Part shown: piece after piece, positions 43,665 through 56,889 of the stretch | How positions within the stretch are numbered: the stretch's first letter is position 1 | Layout: every line of letters begins with the position of its first letter | Assembly (NCBI RefSeq): GCF_002042975.1 | Contig: NW_018149007.1 | Location: forward strand, 2,536,031-2,600,030 | Direction: 5' to 3' | From: Orbicella faveolata | Taxonomy: Eukaryota > Cnidaria > Anthozoa > Scleractinia > Merulinidae | Length of the DNA: 64,000 nt | The notes under the pieces: model-generated | Told to the model about the DNA's origin: nothing | Seen by the model: only the letters and a program-made list of their open reading frames with translations | The model's database searches: none | Translations under genes and position numbers: made by a program

Positions 43665-44031
43665 AATATTGGGTGTGGGTATGCAGCGAGGTACTTGAAA
43701 CCTTTAACCTGTTTCACGCCAAAATTTGCCATTCCCTACCCTATATTTAGACCCTACTCAAAACTCGATGCCCAATTTCAAACCTGACCCTTAAATTGAT
43801 ACCCCATTTCAGACCTGCCTTATAATCAGTTCCCTTGTTAAGACCAGCGTTAAAGGCAAGTTTATACGCTTGTATAAGTACAGTTGTAGGCTGCAATACT
43901 TTACAACGTACAATGTTGATGGTCTTGATTACAATGATAAAGAAGTAAATTCTAAAAACATAACAAGTTACAGACCAAAACGGCTCAGAAAACCATACCC
44001 TTTGGCGTCACACATACCTATACAGGCCACG
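43665..44031. repeat. GGGTACTCCC-type element, degenerate copy 2
   Basis: Shares interior words with 37713-38063: accctatatttagaccc, ttgataccccatttcagacc, aaaccatacccttt, and cacatacctatacaggcc. The terminal repeats are poorly preserved. Confidence 0.45.
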
Positions 44032-47000
44032 GGATTGAAGGCTAGTTTCACGAGCATTCAAACTGTGGGAAAAGGAACGTACGCTGCAGCCACGCGACTG
44101 GGTAAAAAGAGAAACTATTGCGCGAAATTTCCTTGAACGTGAAATAGAACAGTCAGTCAGGCCTTTGCGATTTTCACGGCTCGGGCTCGGTTGACTCAAA
44201 AACCGGAATTCACCAGATGGATCACTATCTACGGATAATCAAGTTTGTTTTGTTTAAAATACTTAATCCAACAATGTTTTATCGATTGTACACCCTTATC
44301 ACTCCTTGAGCAAACGGTACCTGTCTTCTTAGATAAGATAACTCAATTAATCTCTTCATCCGTAGATTAATGGGGTAACTGCTGGCAGGCATTGACCCTT
44401 GCTTTTTCTTTTCAGTATTTTAATTTTTTATTTTACGCTTCTTGCTCTTCGAGTACTCTTTTTGCGCAAAAATTGGATAATAGCCTACTACAAACTCTGA
44501 ACGGAACGGACACGGTTTGTTCTAGATTATTTTGATCAATCAAAGGACGGCTGAAGCCTGGGGAGAGAACGTGACAGTGTCTCCCACGCAGCCTTTCAGC
44601 GCGCGCGCGAAGCCCTCTTTCGTGTGCGGCACTTTTCACCTGTTGCTCGTGACGTGGCAACCTATGAATGTAGCACCTTTTATAGTTCACCGCCCTTTTC
44701 TTGCGACATTCACGGAGTAACGTGGAAAGCACTAGATTAGATAAAGCTCCCTTAGAACAAAAACTCTCACGTTTCAGTGAGCTCGTTACGTGATGTTAAA
44801 GTCGTCATCCGGTAATCTATAGTTGATCCAGTTACTTGCCTAATTAGGTCTAATTAGCAAAACGGCGATTAGCGCGCGAGTCCCGAAGTCTAACCACAAC
44901 ACTTTTGGTCTATTGAATTCATGAACTGAACCAGAACGACGCGAATGGGTCAGCGTGTATTTTTTCTAGATTCGTTCTACCCATTCTTGTGGTCTACTCC
45001 GCCACGTGATCTCTTTCCTCTTCATTGTCGCGCCTCCGCTGAGATGTAGCAAAATCGACGCGTTCCGCGTATTTAAAAAAAGCTGAAACCTTGGTACGGT
45101 TTTGCTGCGTGGGATATCGAGTGGCGCAGTCCGGTTCCGCACAGGAAAATCCGTTATATTCGTTTCGTGTCAGTAGCCGAGAAAGCTGCTGAAGTATGGG
45201 AATGAATTATTTTGCCCCCCCCCCCCCTGATAAATTCCACCCTTTCTGAAAAGTTCTTGCAATTTCATTTCAGCTGTAAATTAACGTGGATTCGATTAGT
45301 GAGATATCGTCCGAATCACCGGGAAATGACTGAGTTGGCCTTAGCAATTGTATAGGGAAAATATGGTCAACTCAGTTATTTTTGGAAAGCGCGAAAATAG
45401 TTGAATGATTAGGCAGATTGTATAGCACGTACCTAAACTGTACTCGTATCTCATAGTGGTACTATAAACTTAAATCAGCGATTCAGCGTAAACTAAATGA
45501 ACCAGTGATTTCAAACAATGTCCTTTTCTCCGTTTCTACTCCATATGTATCTAACTTCAATACACTTGCTTTGTTATACATTGGATCAATCTCAAATAGC
45601 ATTTCTCTGTCGTGTCGTTATTGAAATTTTGACTATCGTGTAACGTCGGAACAGTGAAAAAGTTGATATTGCGCTCGCGTTTGCTATTATTCTTACGCCA
45701 ACAATTGACGTCAACGCAAAACCAACACGGAAACATTTTTCGAGCCGTTGTTTTCAACGGTTTCAAAACGTGTGTTTCAGCATACTTGTAATTGTTGTTT
45801 TTATTTAAGCTGAGCATAACTTCTCGCTCGGATAACTTTTATTTGTTTTTGACTTTTCTTTACGTCAACTCATTTTCCATTGTGTTAAACCGTGTAGATG
45901 TTGTTAAGTCTAACGAAGATCGCCCGAGGCTGAGATCAGAATAGATTCGTTGAAAAAAAGGAACTTGTGCTGTAACTCTTTTGGCATTTGTTAGCTGCTT
46001 GTTTCTACCGGAAAAAGTAAGATTTTAGAACGTGAGAGATACAGGAATGTTTTGGGCTACTTGTAATTTAAGAATGTTCAAAAGGAAAACAAAACATTTG
46101 ATGAGAAGTAAATCGATGTTGAGCAAGGGATGCCACACGCCGTATAGCCCTCATTAAGGTTACGTCAGTTTTGCGTTTTTTGATCAAAAGGAAACAGTTT
46201 GTTTACTTATTACTGTGTCACGAATGGCACAGCGTCACGAAAAACTCGTATTATTTGTTCTAACGCTTATCTAGAAAGACCAGCCTTGGTACAACATTAG
46301 AGAAGAACGTGCATACACAAATTTGTCCTGTTTGCTTGATTTCAGTTATTGAAATCACCCGAGAAGTAAACGCATGACTTTCGATCATTGTCGCTACTTC
46401 ACTCTACCATAATCAGGAAAAATTAAGTTGAAAAACGGTAGTCAGATAATCCGCTCATGGCCGCTTCTCATCAAAGCGGCGTCGTAGTAAAACGTTGTTT
46501 ATCTGATGCACGTTTGGATTGAATTGTTATGTTCATTGTATGAACACGCTGTCACTTTTGGCACAAGTTTGTCTTTGGCTGATAGCTTAATAAAACGAAA
46601 CCCTGCGGATGTCGCCGGTTTTCTCTGTGACATGTCGTGGCAACTCGTACGTTGGTCCATGTGGCTTACTTTGGCTTCTCTCGCAGTTAAGTTGGGTTTA
46701 ATCAGATTAAACCGAGCTAGAGCTATATAACGTGCTTGAAGTCGGAAAGAGTTGTATGATGTTTTTAATAAGGTTAGAGTGGAATTATAACCCTTATCAC
46801 GGCATTTATAACTTCACTTGTGAAGGTGTGGTGTGGGGAATCGGAGTCAGTAGAAGTTTACTGAATTGCCTTTCCTTGTCTCCCATCTGTATAGTATCTG
46901 GTACTTTTTGCATACGTTAGTCTCTTTCCGGTGCTAGTAATAGTGGCGTTGTGCCTGTGACAGAATTTAAATGTTCTGGTGACCATGGGGAGGATTAACT

Positions 47001-49607
47001 GAATGTTTCAGTCTTCTCAATAATGAGGTACAGAACCAAGAGGAAACATAAAACCGAGAGGGAGGGGAAAGGCGGGAAAGTTATTTGAACATCATTGAAA
47101 ATATGTCTTGAAACCTCCCTTATTTCATCCTTCACTCATTAACCAGCATTAGCAAAGACTGGATTCCTGAACCACATAGAAGAGTTCACAATTTAACTAG
47201 AGATAACTTTGCCATTCAGAGTGAGAATTAAAAGTTGACGACCAATTTTCTACAAGCAAGAGACCTCCATGCACAAAGGGTTCCGCACCACCTTAATTTT
47301 GCTTTTGATGCAACACCAAATGCTGATATAAATGGTTATCAGAGAACTGAGCAAAGCTAGGGAAATGGTGAAAATATAAATTGCTCTCTGTTAGCAGGTG
47401 AAGCGGATTTTCGTTCGGTTCGCCATTGACTGAGACTCCAAAGTTCGATTCAATGAAAATTCCCCTTATCGACTTCCATACAATTCTCTTAATCCTAGTG
47501 CTGAGAATTTGGTAGTACATCCAAACAATATTCTGTTTGTCGATACTGTCGCTGATATTTCTAGAATAAGGTCATAGAAGTTGGTCTCTCTCTTGAGGCG
47601 GTTAACAGTCAGTCGAAGTTTAGAAGCGTGAAGTTTTTGAGCATAGAGAACATAGAGAAACACAGAAACACTGGGCTTTTGTGTGCCTTAAGATTTAGGG
47701 GGCTTCTTCAACGCTGAATCGGACAGCTTTCTGTCGGTTTCCTGGTGGTTTCCAGTTACTACTAAACCCCACTCAACTGCGGCAGACTTACTGCGATGAA
47801 CGTGATCAAGTTGATGAGATTCCGAGTGGGTGGGAGAACGGTACAATTTGGATCCTGGTGACGCAAGTGCTTGGCAACTAATAGTTACACTTAACTGTCA
47901 CACACCCTTGAATGACGCAAGGAAGCATGATCTGTCGAGTAGAATATACTGCCATCAAAACATTCGATGCATTTTTTGTTAAACCGCGATAGCTAGGGCA
48001 CGTAATATTTACACGTAATTTGTCAGTTCTGTGCGAGTATTATTATTTTTGAATAATTAAATTAAGTAAATTACTCATTCACCCAGATGCTTACAGAAAA
48101 TTGAGCGATTTATTTATCGTTTGGATTGAATTTAATGTACGGTGTTGCGTTCTCTTTACCGTAGAGCCTAATAAAAGCTTTGCATGTGTAAACTCACGTT
48201 TTCATAGTAAAGGGGCGTGTGTTATTCGACTCCTGTATTTGAGTAACTACTTGAAGACTAAACTTGTGTTCAGAACTTCAGATACGTGACTTCTCTTAAG
48301 ATGTATTGCAAACAGGACCAAGTGGCTTTTGAATAAAGAGGTGAGAATCGGCCATATTGTTGTGTTTTCGTTTTTTAGGCCGGGAAGTAAGCTGGTTACT
48401 CAACCGTTGAACCCAAACAAACTCCTAATTGCCCAAAAGGGAGGGACCAAATCGACTTCCTTTGTACCGGCCTTTGACACTCACGTTTTTTTCCTTCATG
48501 TGCAATTTTAAATGCAACTACATTGTTGCTGATGAGATTTTTGGTCTTGTTAAAAATAGAAAACTTGGGTAGAGCTCAAATTAGTTTTGTGTTGTGTCTG
48601 TGGCCGGTGGCCGGTGGCTGGTGGCCGTTTCCGGCTTTATGTGACTGAGAGTGATTTGCGGATTTTTCGCTACGATGCGTATATGCCTTGGCTTGCCGTA
48701 TTCTTTTGACTTCTTAAGACTACCGAACGCGAAAGCACTGACGTTCTGTCGAGTGACCAAGAGAAATTCATGCCCATTACTGAATAAACTGTGGCTCTCA
48801 GTGATTGGGTACGAACCCTTTGTTTGTCCAATGTTGTAGCTTCACGTTTCCGCGTTCTGCCGGTTTCTCGAACCAACCTTCTTGACGGCGGAAACCACTT
48901 TATCATTTCAATAATTAGATTTCTAGAGCCTTGCCAGAAAGGGATTTCTTTTATCACGAATTTTCAAACCAAGCATGGAGGTAGGGTATCCTTGCAAGAA
49001 CTTTGTCACGAAAGTTATCTGTGGTTAGCGTTTGAAGAGTGAAGCGACGCCTTACAGTACAACAAGGTTGACGGCACTGAAGCTAGTCAAGCGAAATGCC
49101 ATTTACAGATGCGAACCCAATTTTAGCGATCAATTAAAAAGGTTACTTGAAGATAAAACATGATTTAGTCTTACTGTTGAGAAGAAGCGGAATTAGGGGC
49201 CAACGATAATTCCGATCTAAAAGTCTTATCAACACTTTTCAACAATACATAGGAAGTTTGAATAAGCCTATCGCCCCAGGGGGCTTTCTTCTGTGATTGC
49301 AAATTGATTATAAATCAAATTCATCATTAAGGGTTGCAAAAATTTACTTCAAATGACTCTATTGTGTGTCTGGCCTAAAGTAGCAGATCGCAGAACGACT
49401 CATCAGATGCAATGCAACCTTAGGTTACGTGCATTTAGATATTTTCTAACATCTTTCCTACTTAGATGAACGGAAATTGCAGTTACGAATGTTTAAGACG
49501 TTCCAAAGTTAACTAAATTCAACATGTACGCTCTCTTTCTTTTCTCAGTGTCAGACAACTTTTCGAAGAGAGGCGAGACAAAGTAGAACGATGGAAGATA
49601 AGAATGC

Positions 49608-50040
49608 TTGAAGGTCGTGATTCGCTGAAAGCAAACATGTGTCGTTCAAAACCTTTTTCCTTTTTCGTCGTCTCCAGTTTCAGTCGATTAATCTATTATT
49701 CTATGGGACTATTCCTCACGAGAAATAAGGCTGCCCAAGCATTGCAAGGTTGTCTTATTCTGAGTGCATTTTAGCACCTCCACAGACTCTTTATTACAAA
49801 GTTACAGAAGACCACGGTTTGAAAATCTTGATTCGCTGAAAGCAAACATGCTGTATCGATGATCAGAAATCTTTTTTTCCCCCCTTTTTCATCGTCTCAT
49901 TCAGTCGATCTATGAATCCATAACTCTATGTAGCTATCCTTCACAAGATTTAAAGCTACTCAAACATTGCAAGGTTCTCTCGTTCTCGGTACATTTTAGT
50001 TCCTTTTAATACACTCTTTCATTACAAAGTTTCAAATGCA
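49608..50040. repeat. Diverged tandem duplication, ~211-bp unit
   Basis: gattcgctgaaagcaaacat occurs at 49619 and again at 49830, exactly 211 bp apart. The following blocks repeat in the same order (cgtctc, cagtcgat, ctat, cattgcaaggtt, cattttag, actctt-attacaaagtt). It lies about 3.4 kb upstream of Sprouty. No open frame runs through it. Confidence 0.65.
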
Positions 50041-53000
50041 CTACAGCCTAGTAAGAGAGCTTTGTTAGGCGTGAGATTTCCCCGTTGACTCAGTTGCTGG
50101 CTAACGCGTCCTGTCATGCTCTAAGTAAAAGGCACTGAACTGAGCGAGGCCCGGATCAACTGGATCATGCAGCGAAGAACCCCCGTACTGTTTATTTGGA
50201 AAAGATACATTTTATTTCCGACACACGATTTCCTTGATTGTAAATGATGTGATTCTACGGATTTTGCTGTTTTCCGTTTCATCGGAATCGACTTTCACTC
50301 TCTTGAGTGATCCAGGACCGAAGCACACCTTGGAGACCGATTCATGAAGGAAACGTTTTGTTGCCACTGAGTACATTTTTTCCGGATTTCTGAAATTGCT
50401 ATTTTCCGTTGAATCATTTTCTTATTTTACTCCCACAGTAACTAAAGACAGAACTCTCTTTGAAAAAGATGCGTTTTTTTATTAACAAAGGGCACACATT
50501 TTACTGTACCGAGTTAGAAAACCAGCAGCGTTTCTTTTGTTGGAAAGAACCGTTTCGACTAATGAGGGAACTCGCCTTTTCACATTACGGTTATATAGCG
50601 TTCTATTATTAGAGCAAGTAAATAGTTTGCTATTTTTGCGATGTTATCTTTTTGTTGTGAAGACAGCACTTCCTTTAATTTTACGGATTTTTGATCATTT
50701 TTCAACACCTTTTTTTTGTTTTGTCGCTGTTATTTCGGTGTAAGAATTCGTGCTTCGGGTGAACGATTTCCGGCAGAAGTTGTAGGATACTAACATGTCG
50801 TATTTGGGTTACAATTAAGGAGAGTCATACTCGAAACGCGTGCTTAAACACTATGTTTCAAGCAGAAACCGAGACTGGTGTTGAAAGTCGGTTTTATTAC
50901 ATTTTTACGCTCAGCGTCCTTTTAAATTTTGCTTCGTCAAAATGTTTCTCTTTTCCACAATAAATTGCATATGGATGTCATATTGCTCTGTTCCAGGTGC
51001 AATACACGAAGAATGCTTACGGTAGCATTTTGTGGTCTTAATTGGGCAAATTGATATCACCAAATGAGTTTTCGAGGTTTTTGCTACAAAGGAAAGAATT
51101 TTCTAGCTCTTGAACTGAATGCTTGAACTGACCGACCAGTCAATGATTAATGACTGTTGAAACAGCACCGAACATCCTTTTCCATTACAATGATTTCAAA
51201 CAATAACACTACTAAAAGTTATCTCTTTGTAATTTTTTTGCTTGGTTTGGATCGATGCCGGGTTGTTTGGAGTTTTGCATGAGAACATAACGACATCTTA
51301 CTTTTCTATTTCTGTTTTAGCGTCAAGATTACTGGATATGGCCGAACAGCTTTCGTTGCATTTTTCGAACGTCAAGCTAGGTAACGGTTTATCAACTGTC
51401 CACTTGCATGCTTAGAATGATCAACATGTATTTTCTCGTTATAGTTTGAAGACATTTTCCAGCGGGCAGTTAATGAGAATACCGAAAGTCATCAATTAGG
51501 CGTCTTCGATAGTATTGATGCTGACATTACATTAAGTAGCAACTGAAGAAAGCTTTTTATCAAAGCCGGCACATCTGCTCCATGAAGTATACGAAAAATC
51601 ATTAGCCAATTAACTATTTGTCTTCAAACTTTCTTAATACGTCATTTACAATATTGGGTCTACAACTGAACACTTAAAACGACTCACGAAATACTGTTTA
51701 TTGAAAAATCCGCACCCGTTTTACTCTTGTCTATGTCAGTTATTCCGAAATTAGAATGTCTCGTAAACCATCTCCTAATCAGTTGTACTAACATACTTTC
51801 GCAAGTGTACAATTGTGATGTCTGATTATGATACCAGCAACGTGTCCGGTACAGCAGCCATCTCGGCGCCTCTACCTTACCATATCCTGCGCATTCTGAT
51901 TCACTCTTTTTATACCAAAACCACCAAGTGGAAAAGTACTGTCGCTGCAGTTGTGGTTCTGTTGATCGACAGGAAGCGATTTACCCAAATCATGGCTATT
52001 ATCTCGAAGCTTTTGCTGCCAACTTTGCATTTCTTTTGATTTTGGGCTGACAGGCTGTACCTTGATGGTTTTCACAACAGACATATCAACCGTAATCTAA
52101 ACAACGTTGAAGTACTCTGTCACAAGTAAGCGTCTCATCTCGAGTGTGTATGTACAGAGTTCAATCAACGTGACATTTCGGAGACCCCGAAAAAAAAAAA
52201 ATAAATGAACGCCGAAAATTGAAACGCGTGTAAATGGAACAAAAACATAAACAAATGTTAAGGGTTGATTGATTGAGTCGTGGGCAGTCCTAGAAAGGAA
52301 AACAGCAAAGAAAACAGTTAAATGTTGTCTTTTGTCGCATCACAAGTTAATTTGCGGCCGTTTTCCGTTTTATTGATTCACTCAGCCCAAATTGAACGCG
52401 ATTGACAGAGCGCGGGATTCGTGTCGATAGAAAACAAATCTCGTCCTCCCTAGAGGGTGATCAAGTTGATTTGTGGTTCGTGACAAAGCCGACCAATGAG
52501 AGATAATACCGCGCACAAGAAGTTCTAAAGCCTCTTGTCATTTGTCATCAGTGACTGGGTGTGGACTTCCGTTTTGAGTGGGTTTCTTTTGTGTCGTGTT
52601 TATGTAGGGCACCATTTGCATTTTAATCTTTCGCAACGGGAAATTAAACTTGAGGCTCTAAAGCTTTTGTTGTGGCTGCCATCGTTCGAAGATCGGGACT
52701 CGTTGACGTTTCTGTTTGTGTCTCGATCGGTTTTGTTTCTCGCATTTAAGCTGCGATTAACTCGCAAACCGTGTGCTATAGTTTTGTACTTGAGAGCGAG
52801 ATACCAGTGCCTACGTAAGTCGGTGATCGTTCACTCGTGGAACCGGAACTAAGTCCCGCCATAGCATACCATCATTTCCGCTAAAACAAGTTTATCACTT
52901 GAGGGATTTTAAAGCTTGAATTACAATAGAGAATAATCGACCTCGGCTAAATATAAATTACTCAAAAACAACGGACGACAAAGGGGTGAGAACGAAAGTG

Positions 53001-53338
53001 TTTGGGTAGTGAAACAGCCAGTTTTTCTTTACTAGAGTGCTTCTCGAAAACATTTTATCACTCCGCCGGACATCTTCGGCTGGCGGGTTAATTGAATCTT
53101 CAGAGCTGTGGAAAGAAAAGCCAGGAGTACATCAAGAAATTTATTCTCAACTTGTCGAGGGTCTTTATATCGCGGAGAGGTAATATTCATACGATGGCTG
53201 AATCCTTGCTCGCTCTTTGTCTGTGGAAACATTAACACTGTCGGGGAGGTTTCTTTGCTCAGTTTAATAGGAAATTCGCGGGAACTGTATTTTGGCAGAT
53301 TTGATAAAAGGAAACATTAAATTTCCCAAGCTGATAAT

Positions 53339-53346
53339 CGGAAGTG
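53339..53346 (+). promoter_or_regulatory. Candidate ETS site upstream of Sprouty
   Basis: CGGAAGTG, an ETS core, 117 bp before the start codon. In other animals Sprouty transcription is switched on by FGF/ERK signalling, for which ETS factors are common effectors. A single 8-bp match is weak evidence. Confidence 0.2.
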
Positions 53347-53462
53347 CCACGCAAGCTAAGCAAGACAGGCCCATTATAATACAGTCACGACGTAGGACGC
53401 GTTCAGTTTGAATAAAGTGACAGCACAGGACGGTCGCGCGGCCGGCCAACACCGAGGGACAC

Positions 53463-54446
53463 ATGAACACCGCTGTATGGCAACACAGACTTGATCACAG
53501 AACGACTTATAGTTCGTCATACTCGATGAAACACGAAGGATTGGGCAAGATGATGCACGGCACGAACGACAGAAATAATTTCGCCTTGGTCGATAAATTA
53601 CCGCGTTTAACGACGAACTTTCCTACGACCGGCGTAACAGAGGAGAGCGATGCGGACGACTATTACCCATTTGTTATTGGACACGGGTCGAGTTTTAAAG
53701 TTATCGACCCCAAAGTGTACAAACAACTGCGGCGACATAATATTCAGTCAAAGGTACCTGTTAAGGTTGCCGATTGTGCGGAAAAACCGACGATGGCGAG
53801 TCACAAAACTCCCGCTACAACGAATACAAAATTTTCAAGTAGCTCTGACAGTGCGGACGATGCCGACGAGTATTGTGAACTTTCACCGCTTGCGAAAGCG
53901 CCTCCCATACCGTTATCAACTCTTCGGTCACAGCCCGTGGATTTAAAGTCTAAGAATAGCCTCGCAAAACTGTCTAGCTTCGAACGGAGACTCTGTTCGG
54001 ATTGTTATTATTCAAAGACTAAAGCGAGTCTAGTCGAGAGTCAGCCGAGCTCTCCGACATCACGACCTACGACTCGACTTGTGGACACTAGCTCAATGAA
54101 AAGCGAACGAGTGGAGAACTGTTCTCAGTGGACAAACGAGAAGCAGGAACCCCTCTTGTGTGGTGTGGAAGCAGACGAGCTCATAGACTATGCCAGTTGT
54201 ATGTGTTGTGTGAAAGGTATCTTTTATCACTGTACGAAAGACAATTTCGATGAAGGACAGCTCGCTGATGAGCCGTGTTCGTGCGCGGGGCCCGTCAGTT
54301 CGTGCGCGCCGCGCTGGGGTTGCCTAGCTATTCTGTCCCTATTCATTCCCTGCTTGTGCTGCTATTTGCCTGCTGTGGGCTGCAAGAAAGCCGCCAAGGG
54401 CGCGAAGAAGAAAAAACCGCAGAAACGCTTTAGATTTAACCCTTAA
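53463..54446 (+). CDS. SPRY: Sprouty, FGF/RTK-ERK feedback inhibitor
   Basis: Single-exon frame of 327 residues (human SPRY1 319, SPRY2 315; vertebrate Sprouty coding regions are also usually in one exon). The Cys-rich SPR core at ~241-307 is clear: IDYASCMCCVKGIFYHC (241-257), DEPCSC (269-274), RWGCLAILSLFIPCLCC (284-300) and YLPAVGC (301-307), matching human SPRY2 IDYGTCVCCVKGLFYHC...NPCSC...LFLPCLWCYLPAKGC. The N-terminal half is Ser/Thr-rich and divergent; Y137 in DADEYCELSP might correspond to the regulatory N-terminal Tyr, which is uncertain. The upstream Cys cluster is reduced to LCSDCYY (177-183), and the C-terminal Cys cluster is replaced by a lysine-rich tail. No EVH1 domain, so not Spred. 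Sprouty proteins sit at the membrane and dampen receptor tyrosine kinase to Ras/ERK signalling. The start ATG has a weak context (C at -3). Confidence 0.92.
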   Translation: MNTAVWQHRLDHRTTYSSSYSMKHEGLGKMMHGTNDRNNFALVDKLPRLTTNFPTTGVTEESDADDYYPFVIGHGSSFKVIDPKVYKQLRRHNIQSKVPVKVADCAEKPTMASHKTPATTNTKFSSSSDSADDADEYCELSPLAKAPPIPLSTLRSQPVDLKSKNSLAKLSSFERRLCSDCYYSKTKASLVESQPSSPTSRPTTRLVDTSSMKSERVENCSQWTNEKQEPLLCGVEADELIDYASCMCCVKGIFYHCTKDNFDEGQLADEPCSCAGPVSSCAPRWGCLAILSLFIPCLCCYLPAVGCKKAAKGAKKKKPQKRFRFNP

Positions 54447-55176
54447 TAGACCAGGATCAATTAATATTTCAGATTAGAAACATTTTGACTTCATAAGTCA
54501 GAGCATTGAAGTAATTTTTGTAAAATACACAGCCGTATTTTATGTGCGAGTTATTATAAGAGTTGAAATCGAATATTTTATTTACCGGATGGAAGATACG
54601 AATTCACAGAAGTTTCAAACAGTTTTTCGTTTACAGGACTCAGTGTGTGTCTCAGTTGTGATCTGATTTAATAGCGCGCGGGGATACGTTATCTGCACTT
54701 TTGTTATGTAACTTACGTTTATGACGACAGCCGTTGTGTTTTCATGTCATTCTATTTATCTTAAGTCATAAAATTGAAATCAGAGTTTTTGGATCTTTAT
54801 TTACATCATAGGATGACTGATGGATTATAAAATATCCCCGCGATTCAATTTCAGGGTATCAAATGTTCTTGTTTTCCCAAGTGTTCTTTCATTGACTGAT
54901 CTATTTATTATTTAGTCTGTTTTGAAAAATCTGTTTGACGTCGTTTGAATTCAGGTTCACCCTACAAAAAAAATACATATCATCTGCGAATATGCAGCAG
55001 TGTAAAAAAGAAATAGTTAAATTATGAAGCGCAGAAATAATTATAATTTATGAAGTTATTAATCTCTGTATTTAAGTTTTGTCTTGTTTGACTATTGTGT
55101 GTAAAATTGCTCCTTTTCTGAAGACTCTTATTATTACTTCAGGTCGAAGTTATGCGGAACGCTCAGAAAGGAATTG

Positions 55177-55182
55177 AATAAA
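55177..55182 (+). terminator. Poly(A) signal for Sprouty
   Basis: AATAAA about 730 bp after the stop codon, followed within 30 bp by a GT-rich stretch (tatgttttgtgcgtgtt), the usual layout for 3' end cleavage. The intervening 3' UTR is AU-rich with several ATTTA-like words. Confidence 0.6.
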
Positions 55183-56889
55183 ACTGGGTGTTTCAGGATA
55201 TGTTTTGTGCGTGTTATTTTCTTGGTCATAGTTTTGGAACATTCCTTCACTAGCGTAGCTGTTTCATTCCTTCTTTTGCGTTAGTAAATCGAACCGCCTG
55301 CCAAGATGTTGGCGATGAGCGAGTCTTGTGCGATTTTGGATCAAAACTAACCCAACACTGACTCAAGTTTTCTTGGTCACGTTGAAAACCCGCACTAACC
55401 CACTCAGCATATAAAGCATTTGCGGCCCACTCATTGTTAGTTACCGTTAGGCTCGGACCTTTGGGCGTGAATATTTGAAAATGTTTCAGCGAGCGATCTA
55501 AATTGATCAGAGCTAGCGAGCCTTAAATGTTTCTTTTCCTCGTGATAACAAAGAAAACACTGTGATCTGACGTGCTGATACTTTCTTATCGCGCATTTGG
55601 TCGGAAACGGAAGTGGGAGGCGTCTAATTTCGATACTCGATGTTTCTTCTCAGCCCTCAATGGTCAGCTCGGTCACTGTGCTTCCGCTTGCACTCCAAAC
55701 GTCTTTTTTTCGAAAATAGATCGCTAAAGGATGATATTTGCCCGCACGAAGCTTACCCAGTGCGTTTGTATTTTTGCCGGAATCGTCAGCGTGAGTCATT
55801 TAAATAATATCAACTTGAGATTTCCTTACCCGCTTAGAGTTATTGTATGGTGTTACGCTGTTTTCAGTCTCCAAGTTTGTTGCGCGATTTTGAGGCCAGC
55901 ACGAGTTCCGTCTTGTGACAATTGGATATTAAAACGAGACGGATAATCCTTAGTTTCTGTGGAGGATTTTAGTTGCTCGCGCCGTGTTAATTGAAGAAAT
56001 CGTCGGATTGAAATATTGTTCGTGAACTGCGATAAGATTTATCGACGACGAAAGTGGAGTGTAAAGTTCGTTTTTTTCCCGTCTCTTTTTTTTTTCCTGT
56101 TGTCAAAATCGTCAATTTACGACCTTAACTTCTTTTTGCATCCATGATGATTTTGATACATTATAAGACAAACGGTTTTTAAGTTGCGTGCTGTTGTTAG
56201 CCAGCAGATAAACTGACGGAAATAGACTGGTTAACCTTTAGAGCAAAGCTTAAAGAGGATCTTGAGTCGTTTTGAAAAGGTTTCAAGATGTTTCGTTTTG
56301 GAATAGCATTCGCTCGAAGAACAATATCAACTTTATTTTTCAGTTGTTTACGTCAACAAGGCACTATATCAGGTTTTATTTAAACGTGATTACGATATGG
56401 TTTCTTCGTACTGGTATAACAGTTTACGGAGGTAAGCAGAAGTTTTCTCTCAGAAAGCTCTGATTAAAAATAGGAAGTTTTCTTATTACTTAGATCCATC
56501 AAAGGATCACGTGAACGTGTCGACCGCCATCTTGAACTCTCTCAGCTTTCCCTAAGCTCAGTTTCTTAAGTCTCCGTACTAATTGCCTTACAGGCTTTTA
56601 AAGCGAGCCTTGAGAATTTGGTTGTGCAACTGGTTGAGTTTCTTTATTCTACCCGCTACCCATCTACTTGACATTGTAATGATATTAAACCAGTGATCAT
56701 TGTTGGTCGGTCACATTGTGAAACAGATCACTTTGTTTTTCTGTTGTAAGAAAACCATTAGACTCGCTGAGTGCTTGCAAAATGCAACGGCATCTTCGCC
56801 GACTAGTTTAAAAATCAAGTTTCAAAATCATGTTAGCGAATCTAAAGTGGAATTTATCGCTCAAGGGACTGCGCTAAACTTTTTTGCTC

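Larger units (their letters stand above)
39691..53462. other. Gene-poor region between unknown gene and Sprouty
   Basis: Contains the TIR element at 39755-40571, degenerate repeats at 41380-41760, the (AAAAC)n tract, a degenerate GGGTACTCCC-type copy at 43665-44031, a C homopolymer near 45216, and a 211-bp tandem duplication at 49608-50040. CpG-containing sequence at 44500-45200 could be regulatory, but I see no defined promoter. No protein or RNA gene is supported. The last kilobases should include Sprouty 5' UTR and promoter. Confidence 0.45.
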
